Shown: in pieces, positions 35,488-44,606 of the stretch
How the letters are laid out: each line of letters starts with the position of its first letter
How positions within the stretch are numbered: the first letter of the stretch is position 1
Origin: Rhodobacteraceae bacterium UBA6236
GTDB taxonomy: Bacteria > Pseudomonadota > Alphaproteobacteria > Rhodobacterales > Rhodobacteraceae
Length of the DNA stretch: 64,000 bases
Direction: 5' to 3'
Assembly (NCBI GenBank): GCA_002440945.1
Contig: DJWG01000081.1
Coordinates: 9,209 to 73,208, forward strand
Notes under the pieces: generated by a model
Told to the model about the DNA's origin: nothing
The model's input: the letters and a program-made list of their open reading frames with translations, nothing else
The model's database searches: none
Translations under genes and position numbers: made by a program

Positions 35488-35870
35488 AGCGGACCCACCA
35501 CGGCCTGGAGGCAGCTTCGCAATTGCGCTGTCGAAAAAGGCTTGGCGATGTAGTTGTTCATCCCCAGTTGCCGGCCGGTCGCGAGGATTTCCGGGGTGAT
35601 CCGGCCCGAAACCAGAATGAAGCCGATCCTTTGCGTCATCCGGTTCTCGCGCAACGCCTTCAGCAGCTGCAGCCCGTCCATGCCCGGCATGTTGTAATCC
35701 GAAATCACCAGATGCGCGGGGTTCGCCGCGAGCGAGGCCAGCGCCGTGGTCCCGTCGGTCCGATAGTCGATCTTTTGGATGCCAAGCTCTTCCAGCGCCA
35801 TGATGATGAGGCCCCGGCTGGTCGACATGTCATCGACCACCATGACCGACAGGCTGTTCTTCAGTGCCAT
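35484..35870 (-). CDS. cheY: CheY-like response regulator
   Basis: 128-residue single receiver domain from ATG 35870. Acidic pocket Asp13/Asp14 (VVDD), phospho-acceptor Asp58 (VISDYNMPG), the Ser switch in ILVSGR and Lys in NNYIAKPF are all present. It would be phosphorylated by the operon CheA and act on the flagellar switch or as a phosphate sink. Start overlaps the end of cheR, arguing for coupled translation. It is the second of two CheY genes in the operon and differs clearly from the first. Confidence 0.88.
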   Translation of the reverse strand: MALKNSLSVMVVDDMSTSRGLIIMALEELGIQKIDYRTDGTTALASLAANPAHLVISDYNMPGMDGLQLLKALRENRMTQRIGFILVSGRITPEILATGRQLGMNNYIAKPFSTAQLRSCLQAVVGPL

Positions 35871-36754
35871 GAACCGGCCTCCTTGGTCATCTGGACAGAA
35901 CTGCCCCGGCAATAGGATGTAGGCCCGCAGGACAGGAGTTTCCCGGCAAGGTCCGGCCCCAATCGTTCGGAGTGACCGATGAAAAGCATCCCTTCCGGGT
36001 CGAGAACGCGTTCCATCCTGGACCAGAGTTGCCACTGCGTCGGCTGATCCATGTAGATCGCGACATTTCGGCAAAAGATGACGTCGAAGGGCCCGCGAAG
36101 AGGCCATTCCGAAACCAGGTTGAGCTGCCGGAAGGTCACCAATGCCTTGACGCTGTCCCGAACCTTCACGCTGTTTCCGTCGTGGGGGCTGGACGAAAAC
36201 AGGATTTCGCGCAGATTGCCTGGCAGGCCATCAAGCCGTTCTTCACTGTAAATTCCGGTCTCTGCCTCTTTGAGAACGCGCCTGTTGATGTCGGTGGCCA
36301 GAATCCGGATGTCGTGGTTGGTCGCTTCGGGAAAGCCGTTCAGGATGATCGCCGCCATTGTGTAGGCTTCTTCTCCGGTAGAGCAGCCCGCCGACCAGAG
36401 CCGAACCCGTGCGCCTCGCACCGCACGCGCGCGCAATCCGGGCAAGACCTGTTCGGCCAGTATCCTGAAATGCGCGGGCTCTCGATAAAAGCGGGTGATG
36501 TTCGTCGTCAGCGCTTCGATCATGGCAGTGCGTTCGTCCCCGCCTGCATCCGAATGGACCAGGGCGAGATAGGCCGGAAAATCGTGGCAGCCTGTTGCGC
36601 GGAGCCGCCGCATCAGCCGCGAAAAGACCAACGCTTCTGCCATTTCGATAACGTCAAGCCCGGCTTCCTTCTTCACAAGGTCCGCGATTTTTTCCAGCTC
36701 GGACCGCGAAAGACGCGGTTCATCCTGCTGCGTGTTCGGCAGGGTCTGGGTCAC
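35861..36754 (-). CDS. cheR: Chemotaxis protein methyltransferase CheR (copy 1)
   Basis: 297 residues. Uses S-adenosylmethionine to methylate glutamates of MCPs. The N-terminal helical domain (about 15-90) includes TTNITRFYREPAHF, and the SAM-binding domain shows RLWSAGCSTGEEAYTMA, ILATDINRRVL and DVIFCRNVAIYMDQP, the classical CheR motifs. Start overlaps the cheW stop by 4 bp. A second cheR lies near the operon head; the two are diverged and may serve different receptor classes. Confidence 0.92.
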   Translation of the reverse strand: MTQTLPNTQQDEPRLSRSELEKIADLVKKEAGLDVIEMAEALVFSRLMRRLRATGCHDFPAYLALVHSDAGGDERTAMIEALTTNITRFYREPAHFRILAEQVLPGLRARAVRGARVRLWSAGCSTGEEAYTMAAIILNGFPEATNHDIRILATDINRRVLKEAETGIYSEERLDGLPGNLREILFSSSPHDGNSVKVRDSVKALVTFRQLNLVSEWPLRGPFDVIFCRNVAIYMDQPTQWQLWSRMERVLDPEGMLFIGHSERLGPDLAGKLLSCGPTSYCRGSSVQMTKEAGSWH

Positions 36755-37221
36755 GAGACGAGCCTTTCCTGCGTGTGCGGAAACAACATCGACAGATCCA
36801 GAAGCCGCAGCATGCCGTCGGGCGTCGCAATGAGCCCTTGGGTGAAACCGCCCTCCTGCGCCGGGCGGCTGACTTCCGGCAGCGGCTGGATCGCCGTTTC
36901 GTCAAGTTCCAGCATTTTTGACACCGCGCTCACCAAGAAGCCTGCGGTTCTGCCCACCATTTCGGCAATTATGATGACGTGACGGGGGCAGGGCGTCGTT
37001 GGCCCCAGCCCAAGACGGGCCGACACATCGATGATCGGCACCACGATCCCACGCAGGTTCAGGACGCCCATGATGAATTCGGGCGAATGCGGAAGGGTGG
37101 TCACAGGGCTCCAACCGCGGATTTCACGGACATTCCTGATGTCGACACAGAATTCCTGATCACCGACCTGAAAGGTCACGACTTCCCGGCTGGTCGGTTG
37201 GCCCTTGGTCACGTCGGACAT
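36751..37221 (-). CDS. cheW: Chemotaxis coupling protein CheW
   Basis: 156 residues with a single CheW beta-barrel domain (about 12-148): FQVGDQEFCVDIRNVREIRG, HSPEFIMGVLNLRGIVVPII and a C-terminal LLDLSMLF. It links MCPs to CheA. Start overlaps the cheA stop by 13 bp. It is the only cheW in the operon, so the three receptors presumably share it. Confidence 0.93.
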   Translation of the reverse strand: MSDVTKGQPTSREVVTFQVGDQEFCVDIRNVREIRGWSPVTTLPHSPEFIMGVLNLRGIVVPIIDVSARLGLGPTTPCPRHVIIIAEMVGRTAGFLVSAVSKMLELDETAIQPLPEVSRPAQEGGFTQGLIATPDGMLRLLDLSMLFPHTQERLVS

Positions 37222-39269
37222 TGGCTGGATCCTTTGGCTTGCACCGGAACACTTTCCGGGCGGTGGAATTTGACTGCCTCTTCCGCATCGATGATCAGCG
37301 CGATGCGCCCGTTCCCCAGAATCGTCGCGGCGGCGATACAGGGAACTTGGCCGTAATTGGTTTCCATCCCCTTGATGACCACCTGCTGCTGGTCGTGGAT
37401 GGCATCCACTGCGAAAGCGAAATGGGATCCATTTTCGGTCTCGATGATCAGATGGACCATCTCCTCCAGGTCGATCGCGGTTTTACGCAGGCCGAAAACG
37501 CTGGCCAGATCAACGACGGGCACGAACTGGTCGCGCAGGCGGACCATGTGGCCCGTAGCCCCCAGTTGCTGCAAATCGCCGGGTGCGGGTTTCAGGGTTT
37601 GCCGGATCGCGGCAACAGGCACGACCATCGTTTCCTCGGCGATCTGGACGACCATCCCGTCAAGGACCGCCAGGGTGAGCGGCAAGCTGATGGTCATGAC
37701 GGTGCCACGTCCGGGGGAGGACTGGATTGTCATCCGGCCTCCGAGCTTGCGGATGGCGCCGCCGACGACGTCAAGCCCGACACCTCGTCCTGACAGGCTG
37801 GTCACGGCTTCCGCAGTCGAAAAGCCGGGGAGGAACAGCAGATTGTCGATCTCGGCCTCTTCGAGCGCCGCATCCGGTGGTATCAGGCCGCGGGACCGCG
37901 CCTTTTCCAGCACCCTGGGCCTGTTGATGCCGGCGCCATCGTCCGCCACTTCGATGATGATGCGCCCCGCCCGATGCGCCGCCGTCAGCCGAACCACCCC
38001 CATTTCCGGCTTGGCGTCGGCTTGTCGCTGCTCTGGCCGTTCCAACCCGTGGTCGATGGCGTTCCTGATCATGTGGGTCAGAGGATCGACCAATTGTTCG
38101 ATAACCGTCTTGTCGACTTCGGTCGTTTCGCCTTCGGTCACAAAGCGCACGGGCTTTCCGGCCAGATCGGAGGCGTCGCGCACAATCCGGGCCATGCGCT
38201 GGAACAGCGGTTTCACCGGTTGCGCGCGGATCGCCATGACGCTTTCCTGGATTTCGCGTGTCAGCCCTTGCAGGTCTGAAAGCGTGCCGGTCAGATCACA
38301 GACCGGCGCAAGCTGATCGCCGAGGCTGCGCGCAAGCACGGATTGATTGATGACCAACTCGCCCACCAGATTGATGAGGCGGTCGACATGGTCGAGGTCG
38401 ACCCGCAGTGTGGCGCGAGTCGCAACTGTTGGAACTTGCGTCTCCGCCTCGGTACGCTTCGGTTGCACCGCGGGCGCCGGCGGGCGCGGATCCTGCAGTG
38501 CAGGAAGCTCCGGCGCCGGGATTGTCTCGGAGATATCGAGCTGGCACAGACCGTTCACAAACTCGAAACTTTGCTCGATCACGTCCAGGCTGGATCGGGT
38601 TTCGAGGGTAATCTTCCAGCCGATGACCAGATCTTCGGCATCCATTTTTTCAAGCGGCGGCAGGCGATCGAGCAAAGCCTCAACCGTCATTTCCCCGAGG
38701 GTGCCGACGTCGCGCAGGATTGGCAGCGGGTCGTTTCCAGATTCAAGGAACCCCTTACCCGGCACGAACCGGATCAGCCAACGTGTCGGTTCCTTGCGAT
38801 CAATCCCGACCGGCCCGAAGGACAGGGGCAGGGGAACAAACCCCATCTGGTCGGCACCAGGGGCGGGCGATGTCGGCTCTTCGCGCATCGTCATCCGGGC
38901 CAGACGGTCTGACAGGTCCGCTCCGGGCGCGGGATCGGCTTCCGTGCCTGCCTGCGCGGCACGAACCAGATCGGCAAGGTGATCGGCAGAACGTTGTAAC
39001 GTGTCCACCACCCCGGTTGCGGCCAGCCGACCGGAGCGCAGTTCATCAAGGACATTTTCGAAGCGGTGGGAAAAATCGACCAGCGCTGCGAGCTGGAAGG
39101 CGGCAGCGCCCCCTTTTATCGAATGCACCGCGCGGAAAATGGCATTGATGGTTTCGGGGTTGGCGCCGCTTTCATCCTCCGAGATCTCGGCAAGGCCGTC
39201 GAAAAGCGTTTCCAGCAGCTCTTCGCATTCCTGAAAGAAGGTGGTGCGGATGTCGCTGGCAGTGGTCAT
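37209..39269 (-). CDS. cheA: Chemotaxis histidine kinase CheA
   Basis: 686 residues. The Hpt (P1) domain carries phospho-accepting His49 (AVHSIKGGAAAF). A linker/response-regulator-binding region (about 140-265) is followed by the dimerisation domain (LDHVDRLINLVGELVINQSV). The ATPase domain follows (N box HMIRNAIDHGLE, G1/F boxes DDGAGINRPRV and LFLPGFSTAEAVTSLSGRGV) and then a C-terminal CheW-like domain. All catalytic parts are present. It phosphorylates the two CheY proteins and CheB of the operon. It overlaps cheY upstream by 4 bp and cheW downstream by 13 bp. Confidence 0.94.
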   Translation of the reverse strand: MTTASDIRTTFFQECEELLETLFDGLAEISEDESGANPETINAIFRAVHSIKGGAAAFQLAALVDFSHRFENVLDELRSGRLAATGVVDTLQRSADHLADLVRAAQAGTEADPAPGADLSDRLARMTMREEPTSPAPGADQMGFVPLPLSFGPVGIDRKEPTRWLIRFVPGKGFLESGNDPLPILRDVGTLGEMTVEALLDRLPPLEKMDAEDLVIGWKITLETRSSLDVIEQSFEFVNGLCQLDISETIPAPELPALQDPRPPAPAVQPKRTEAETQVPTVATRATLRVDLDHVDRLINLVGELVINQSVLARSLGDQLAPVCDLTGTLSDLQGLTREIQESVMAIRAQPVKPLFQRMARIVRDASDLAGKPVRFVTEGETTEVDKTVIEQLVDPLTHMIRNAIDHGLERPEQRQADAKPEMGVVRLTAAHRAGRIIIEVADDGAGINRPRVLEKARSRGLIPPDAALEEAEIDNLLFLPGFSTAEAVTSLSGRGVGLDVVGGAIRKLGGRMTIQSSPGRGTVMTISLPLTLAVLDGMVVQIAEETMVVPVAAIRQTLKPAPGDLQQLGATGHMVRLRDQFVPVVDLASVFGLRKTAIDLEEMVHLIIETENGSHFAFAVDAIHDQQQVVIKGMETNYGQVPCIAAATILGNGRIALIIDAEEAVKFHRPESVPVQAKGSSQCPT

Positions 39270-39640
39270 GAAGCCACGCTCGCGATGCGTCGGATTGCGC
39301 TGATCAGGCGTTCATCATCAAACGGTTTGACGATCCAGCCGGTTGCGCCGGCCTTGCGCGCCCGCTCCTTCAATTCGTTTGCGCTTTCGGTTGTGAGAAC
39401 AAGGATGGGAACCCGTGTCCTGCGCGGGCCGCTTCGGATCCTTTCGATCACGCCGAACCCGTCCAGGCGGGGCATGTTCACATCGGTGATGATGACATCC
39501 GGGTCGTTTTCATTGAAACGCTCCAGTCCTTCGATTCCGTCCTCTGCAGTGATCACGGCAAAACCTGCCGCTTCGAGGCTGCTGCGCAGCATTTCGCGGA
39601 TGGTGCGGGAATCGTCGATGGCAAGGATCCGAAGGGTCAT
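39266..39640 (-). CDS. cheY: CheY-like response regulator (copy next to cheA)
   Basis: 124-residue receiver domain: Asp9/Asp10 (AIDDSRTIREM), phospho-acceptor Asp53 (IITDVNMPRLDG), Thr switch in LVLTTES and Lys in GWIVKPF. The form with LTTES and KPF is typical of chemotaxis CheY placed directly upstream of cheA in alphaproteobacteria. Its stop overlaps cheA and its start overlaps the STAS gene, so expression is tightly coupled. Confidence 0.92.
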   Translation of the reverse strand: MTLRILAIDDSRTIREMLRSSLEAAGFAVITAEDGIEGLERFNENDPDVIITDVNMPRLDGFGVIERIRSGPRRTRVPILVLTTESANELKERARKAGATGWIVKPFDDERLISAIRRIASVAS

Positions 39641-39915
39641 GCGGAGGGCTCCTGAGTAAGTTCAGGGAAGAGCAGGCCGAGGGTGGCGAAATCGCTGTAA
39701 AGCGCGGCGGAGGCCCTGAGGTGAAAGGGGTGCTTGTCGATCCGCCATTGTGCGGCTGCAGAAACCAGAATTTGCAGCGTCAGCGTGGATGCGCCTTGTG
39801 TTTCTGTCGCGTCGATTTCAAGCGCAGTGAAGCGATTGCCCAACAGGCTTTCGCGCAGGGCCGGTGCTTCATCTATCGGAAGCCGCTCGGGCAATGTCAT
39901 GCTTTTTGATGTCAT
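39637..39915 (-). CDS. STAS-domain protein of the chemotaxis operon
   Basis: 92 residues that fit a minimal STAS domain: FTALEIDATETQGASTLTLQ (strand-loop-helix with the acceptor-type Thr/Ser region) and a terminal helix. In alphaproteobacterial che operons a small STAS protein commonly precedes cheY-cheA, as here; its effect on signalling is not well defined. Overlaps cheY by 4 bp and follows cheD by 4 bp. Confidence 0.72.
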   Translation of the reverse strand: MTSKSMTLPERLPIDEAPALRESLLGNRFTALEIDATETQGASTLTLQILVSAAAQWRIDKHPFHLRASAALYSDFATLGLLFPELTQEPSA

Positions 39916-39919
39916 CGCG

Positions 39920-40501
39920 TTATTCCTCGAACAGTGTGATGGACCCGGAACCAGGGTCGGAGGCCGGGCGTGGCACCGGAGGGAAGTCCTGCCCTGCCGG
40001 GATGTCAGGGATCATCAGTTGCTGCGCCTTACCGGTCGTGGGTTCGAAGCGCAGACGGCGCGCAAACGTGCCCCCAAGACTTTCGGCAATGCAGGCAATC
40101 CCTTCATCCGCAAGGAAGCGATGCGCGAATGCGGCATTCCGTGACCCGATCGGACCCAAGGCGGGTTCCAGTTTGCCTCCTCCGAAAAGCTTGGCCTGAA
40201 GGCAGCGTTTGCGGGCGCCGAGCTTGAAGAGGGCATTCAGCAGCATTTCCATCGAATGGGTGCCGTAACGGATATTGGCGGAGGCATGCCCTTCCTGCAG
40301 TCCTGCCGTCGGCAGCAGGAAGTGGTTCATGCCCCCAACGCCGATATCTGGATCGTAAAGACAGCAGGCGACACATGACCCCAGGACGGCCGTCAGCACA
40401 TCATGTGAATGGTTTGAAACCCGGAATTCGCCCTGATGCACATGAACCAGACGCTCGGGCCGGCCACCTGCAGAATGCGGGATCATCGGTGACAACCTCA
40501 T
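39920..40501 (-). CDS. cheD: Chemoreceptor glutamine deamidase CheD (copy 1)
   Basis: 193 residues from ATG 40501, with GAGGAAAC upstream. CheD deamidates specific MCP glutamines. The catalytic cysteine Cys43 (TAVLGSCVACCLYD) and His60 (GGMNHFLLP) are present, along with the conserved KLFGGGKL and RNAAFAHRFL segments. An additional 30-residue C-terminal extension ends TLFEE. It starts 10 bp after the 505-residue MCP and is one of two cheD genes in this operon. Confidence 0.9.
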   Translation of the reverse strand: MRLSPMIPHSAGGRPERLVHVHQGEFRVSNHSHDVLTAVLGSCVACCLYDPDIGVGGMNHFLLPTAGLQEGHASANIRYGTHSMEMLLNALFKLGARKRCLQAKLFGGGKLEPALGPIGSRNAAFAHRFLADEGIACIAESLGGTFARRLRFEPTTGKAQQLMIPDIPAGQDFPPVPRPASDPGSGSITLFEE

Positions 40502-40511
40502 TGAAGTTTCC

Positions 40512-42029
40512 TCAGAAATCCTGCCATTCGCCCGGGGTCGAAGCTTGGACCGCAGATGAGGAGGCAGCACCCCGAACTGTGAGAGGTTCTTTTCCGAATT
40601 GCGCGGCCGGAATCCGGCGCTGGTCGGGCTGGGGCGTTTCTGGTCCGGGAAGACCTTGGGTGCTTCTTGAGATGCCATCCAGCCGCTGTCCAAGATCGCC
40701 AGCGCAGACCTCCAGGTCCTGCAGATCCTTGCTGCATCCCTGCAGCTGGCGACGATCTTCGGAAAGAGAGGCAGCCGCAGAAGCAAGCTGCTTCTGCAGC
40801 CTGGTGGCCGACTGCATCAGGTTCTGAACACCCAGCCCCGCCTGGGCGATGGTCAGGACAATATCCTGCAGCGCGACTTCGCTCTGGGAGACCAGATCGA
40901 CGCCTTCGCCCACTTCGGCCGCGCTGTCTTCAATCAACTGACCGATTTCGCGTGCGGCATCCGATGCGCGTCCGGCAAGCGCACGCACTTCGGCGGCGAC
41001 GACCGCGAAGCCGCGTCCCTCCTGCCCGGCTCGCGCCGCTTCGACGCCTGCGTTCAACGCCAGCAAGTTGGTCTGGAAGGCGATGCTGTCGATGATCTCG
41101 ACGAAGGCGGCGATCCGTTCGCCAGAGGCCTTGATGCCATTCATGGTCTGCGCGGCGGCCTGCAGAATCTTCGTGCTGCGTTCGGCCTGAGAGGCGGCGG
41201 TGCTGACGGCCTGCTGTGCGGAGTCTCCGGTTCTGACCGTTGCTGTTGCGGTGTCGATCTGCTCCGACATCAGGTCGCCGGCTTTTGCGAAAGAGGCGGT
41301 CATGCGCCCGGCGGTCGTCGCAAGTCCGTTTCCGGCTGCCGAAAGCCCCACCAGGTCTTGGGAGGCTTTGTCGGCGAGATGCAAGACCTCAGCCCGTTGG
41401 GCGGCCAGCAGCGACAGGGCGCGGATCGCCGCTTCCTGTTCGGGGCCGGGCTGAACCCCTTGGGCAGCCGCTTGGGCCCCGGTCAGATCGTTCGATGCCA
41501 GACTCCGCAATACTGCGCCCAGCTGAGGTCCGATCGGATCTGATGGCACCGCGAATGTTTCACCGGGAGGGAGGGTCGGCGCAGGGCCTGCGGCATCAGC
41601 GGTTTCGGGCAGCGGGGAAACCATTTCGGCGGGACGATCCGCGGACTTGAGGATTACAGGCGCGCCCTCAATCGACCGGGGCATCGCGACCGACTTTGCG
41701 GTTGCGTCGGCTTGTCTTGCTTTGGCGAGCCGCATCATGACCGTAATGCGGGCCAACACAGCCTCCGGCCTGTCCACGAGAGGCAGCGGCGCACAACCGG
41801 CAATGATTTCGGTTTCCTGCAAAGTGGATTGGATTTGGCCCAGAAGCCTTGCCTGTCTGCGCGATTGCCAAAGGACGGCACCCCATCCCGCAACGGCAAT
41901 CACGGCCCAAGGCACGATCGCGGGGGGAATGTCCTTGGACCGAAGAGGGAAAACCAGCGCCAGCGCAGCAAGGACCACCAAGAGCGAGATCCAGGCCGTT
42001 TGGCCGACTGAACGACTGACTGAATTCAT
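40512..42029 (-). CDS. Methyl-accepting chemotaxis protein without a periplasmic sensor
   Basis: 505 residues. Two N-terminal membrane helices ([18 protein letters not shown] and [18 protein letters not shown]) are joined by only about ten residues, so there is no periplasmic ligand domain. A low-complexity region (about 110-170) precedes the signalling domain with tip [20 protein letters not shown]. The last five residues are EWQDF, resembling the xWxxF pentapeptide that tethers CheR/CheB to receptors. It may detect membrane or cytoplasmic state, or act in trans with other receptors. Confidence 0.85.
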   Translation of the reverse strand: MNSVSRSVGQTAWISLLVVLAALALVFPLRSKDIPPAIVPWAVIAVAGWGAVLWQSRRQARLLGQIQSTLQETEIIAGCAPLPLVDRPEAVLARITVMMRLAKARQADATAKSVAMPRSIEGAPVILKSADRPAEMVSPLPETADAAGPAPTLPPGETFAVPSDPIGPQLGAVLRSLASNDLTGAQAAAQGVQPGPEQEAAIRALSLLAAQRAEVLHLADKASQDLVGLSAAGNGLATTAGRMTASFAKAGDLMSEQIDTATATVRTGDSAQQAVSTAASQAERSTKILQAAAQTMNGIKASGERIAAFVEIIDSIAFQTNLLALNAGVEAARAGQEGRGFAVVAAEVRALAGRASDAAREIGQLIEDSAAEVGEGVDLVSQSEVALQDIVLTIAQAGLGVQNLMQSATRLQKQLASAAASLSEDRRQLQGCSKDLQDLEVCAGDLGQRLDGISRSTQGLPGPETPQPDQRRIPAAQFGKEPLTVRGAASSSAVQASTPGEWQDF

Positions 42030-42110
42030 CTTCTGCTCTGCTTGGGTTGGCCGCGACGGCCCGCGATTCGTCTTCGTTCCGACAGCTTCGGGGACAATGT
42101 TTAAGGCGTG

Positions 42111-42656
42111 CTAAAAGAGCTCGATTTCGCCGTGCGAGGGGGGCCGTGCTATCGGAACTTCCCCGAGGGTCATCGCGGCATCGACGACGCGACAGCGGGC
42201 CATGCCGAAGTAAGGGCGAAAATCGACCCGCCGTGCCCAGTTTCCGCCGATCGACTGGTTGACTAGGGGAATGCCTTCGGCCTTCAGGAACGCTTGCGCG
42301 AAGTCGGCATTCTTGGCGCCGATCCGGCCGGATCCCGGATGTAGGGCTGCGCCGCCGTATAAGTGCGCGCGCAAATTTCTCCGGTCGGCGCCATAGGCGA
42401 GCATTTCATTGACCAGCACCTCCATCAGGTAGACGCCGTAATGTTCATCGAGGCTCTTGCCGTTGCCCGGACTGGCGAGGAGGAAATGGTTCATCCCGCC
42501 GATGCAATTCGTGCCATCGAAGAGGCAGCAGGCGACGCAGCTGCCGAGAACCGTCGTCATCTCCAGCCGCGGGTCGCCGCTGACCCGCGCCTGACCCTGC
42601 AGGAGCGTCAGGCGCACGGGCTTGTGCCTGGAAAAATCGATAACTGTCAGGGGCAT
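42111..42656 (-). CDS. cheD: Chemoreceptor glutamine deamidase CheD (copy 2)
   Basis: 181 residues with catalytic Cys40 (TTVLGSCVACCLFD) and His57 (GGMNHFLLA), HLYGGAAL and KNADFAQAFL. It overlaps the cheB stop by 10 bp. Clearly paralogous to copy 1 but divergent outside the core. Its C-terminus (GEIELF) is acidic-aromatic. Two deamidases in one operon suggest different receptor targets or a CheC/CheY-type interaction difference (inference). Confidence 0.9.
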   Translation of the reverse strand: MPLTVIDFSRHKPVRLTLLQGQARVSGDPRLEMTTVLGSCVACCLFDGTNCIGGMNHFLLASPGNGKSLDEHYGVYLMEVLVNEMLAYGADRRNLRAHLYGGAALHPGSGRIGAKNADFAQAFLKAEGIPLVNQSIGGNWARRVDFRPYFGMARCRVVDAAMTLGEVPIARPPSHGEIELF

Positions 42657-43687
42657 CCGGCGGGCCCGGTGAAGACGTGATGTGCAATACGGTGGAGGGG
42701 CGCCACGACGCCCGCTGCCCCAAGGGCGATGGCCGCGCCGGGCATACCAAAGACGACCGAGGTCGCCTCGTCCTGGACGATGGTTCTGGCGCCGGAGCGG
42801 GCCATGGCCAGCAGTCCTTCGGCGCCGTCCCTGCCCATTCCGGTCAGAAGCACCCCGACCGCATCCTTGCCAACCTGAGCGGCCGCCGAATGAAACAGCA
42901 TGTCGACACTGGGCCGGTGGCCGCTGATCTTGTCGCCGGGACGCGCCCGGACTGACAATCCGGTGGGCCCGCTCCGAACCTCCAGGTGCCGTTCGTTTCC
43001 GGGCGCGACATAGATATGTCCGGCGCGCATGGGCATGTCAGGTTCGGCGATGCCGACCTTGGCGCGGCAGATCTCGTCCAGACGGCGCGCGACCGCTTCG
43101 GCGAACGCGCCGTTGATGTGCTGGACCACCATGGTGGGGGGGCAATCGGCCGGGAATTGCGCCAGCATCACGCTCAGCGCCTCCACCCCGCCGGTCGAGG
43201 CGCCAACGGCGATCAACCGCGGCCCGAGGGCGGATTGGAGCATGGCGCCATTCTGCCCTGGTGCTGGGGCAAAGGGCCGGGCCCTTACGCGCGCCTGGGC
43301 AGCGACACGAACCATCTCGGCCAGGCGCCCTTGGTCCGTCGACAATATGCTGCCCGCGAAACCGTCAGGCTTTCCGTAGCAGTCGACCGCGCCGATCTGC
43401 AGGGCCCGGGCTGCAATGACCGACCTTTTTTGCGCGAGCCCCGAGACGATCACCACCGGTGTCGGGCGCAAGGCCATCAGTTTTTGCAGGAACTCGAGGC
43501 CGTTCATCCCCGGCATCTCGATATCGAGCGTGACCACATCTGGATCCAGGGTGCGGATCGCGCTTCGCGCCTGCCGGGCATCGGCGGCCGTGCCAACCAC
43601 CTCGATATCGCTTTCGACGCGCAGAAGCTCGGTCAGCAGCGCCCGCATTGTTGGAGAGTCGTCGACGATCACCACGCGGATTGTCAT
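42647..43687 (-). CDS. cheB: Protein-glutamate methylesterase/deamidase CheB
   Basis: 346 residues. The receiver domain has phospho-acceptor Asp55 (VVTLDIEMPGMNG). The esterase domain has the catalytic triad Ser164 (AVGASTGGVEAL), His190 (MVVQHING) and Asp287 (LTGMGRDGAEGL). It removes methyl groups added by CheR, activated by CheA phosphorylation. Start overlaps the cheR stop by 4 bp. Only one cheB serves both CheR copies. Confidence 0.94.
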   Translation of the reverse strand: MTIRVVIVDDSPTMRALLTELLRVESDIEVVGTAADARQARSAIRTLDPDVVTLDIEMPGMNGLEFLQKLMALRPTPVVIVSGLAQKRSVIAARALQIGAVDCYGKPDGFAGSILSTDQGRLAEMVRVAAQARVRARPFAPAPGQNGAMLQSALGPRLIAVGASTGGVEALSVMLAQFPADCPPTMVVQHINGAFAEAVARRLDEICRAKVGIAEPDMPMRAGHIYVAPGNERHLEVRSGPTGLSVRARPGDKISGHRPSVDMLFHSAAAQVGKDAVGVLLTGMGRDGAEGLLAMARSGARTIVQDEATSVVFGMPGAAIALGAAGVVAPLHRIAHHVFTGPAGCP

Positions 43688-44553
43688 GCCGTGTCTTTCC
43701 GATAAATGGTATTGCCGACTTGCTTGATCATCTTTGCCGCCGGACCGCTGACGCGTTCGCTGTGACCGATGTAGAGAAATCCGCCAGGCAGCAGCGCCTG
43801 CCCCAGTCGGTCAAGCAGACGCTCTTTGGACGGTTGATCGAAGTAGATCATCACGTTGCGGCAGAAGATGACGTCGAACCTGCGCTTCATCGGCCAATCC
43901 CCCAAGAGGTTGAGGCGTTTGAAATGCGCCAGCCGCTGCACCCGGGGCAGGATCGAAACGGCCCCCCTTTCGCGCCGGGTCCAGAGCCTGCGGAGCGGTT
44001 GCGGCAGGGGTTTCATCGCTTCGTCCGTGTATCGGGCGTGGCGCGCGGCCGTCAGCACCTCATCATCGATATCCGTGGCCAAAAGCCGAAAATCGCTTGC
44101 AAAAAGATCCTTTGCCGTTTCGGCCTCACCGCCCAGCAGGGTGGTCAGGATCGACCATGTTTCCTCCCCGCTTGAACAACCGGCCGACCATATCCTGACC
44201 GGTTCACCCCCGAGAGCCTTGTCGAACAGCGCGGGGCGTACGACCTGGCCGAGATGGGAGAAGTGATGATCCTCACGGAAGAAATAGGTGTGGTTGGTCG
44301 TCAGCGCGCAGATGAAGCGCCGCAGGTCCTCGTCGTTCTTTTGCACATGGTCGAGATAGCTGGCGAATGTCCCCAGCCGCGAGTCCCGCACAAGCGGGGA
44401 CAGGCGCGAATAGACCATCATCGCCTTGCTGGGAGCGAGGACAATGCCGGCCACCCCATGCACGATGTTTCGGACTGTCTTGAAGTCCTTCGGGGTAAAG
44501 ATCGCCCGGTCGATCTCCGGCAGGGCATCGAAGGCGCGGATCACGGCGCCCAT
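43684..44553 (-). CDS. cheR: Chemotaxis protein methyltransferase CheR (copy 2)
   Basis: About 289 residues from ATG 44553; a GTG 15 bp earlier is an alternative. N-terminal helices include TTNHTYFFREDHHF. The SAM domain shows RIWSAGCSSGEETWSIL, LLATDIDDEVL and DVIFCRNVMIYFDQPSKE. This CheR-CheB pairing is the classical order and is probably the ancestral adaptation pair of the operon. A beta-subdomain able to bind receptor pentapeptides, present in NWETF-type CheR enzymes, may lie between residues about 185 and 230. Confidence 0.92.
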   Translation of the reverse strand: MGAVIRAFDALPEIDRAIFTPKDFKTVRNIVHGVAGIVLAPSKAMMVYSRLSPLVRDSRLGTFASYLDHVQKNDEDLRRFICALTTNHTYFFREDHHFSHLGQVVRPALFDKALGGEPVRIWSAGCSSGEETWSILTTLLGGEAETAKDLFASDFRLLATDIDDEVLTAARHARYTDEAMKPLPQPLRRLWTRRERGAVSILPRVQRLAHFKRLNLLGDWPMKRRFDVIFCRNVMIYFDQPSKERLLDRLGQALLPGGFLYIGHSERVSGPAAKMIKQVGNTIYRKDTA

Positions 44554-44606
44554 GCTGCGTCCCCGCACAGTTTTGGCAATCGCATGCGATTCTTCGACAT
44601 GGCGCG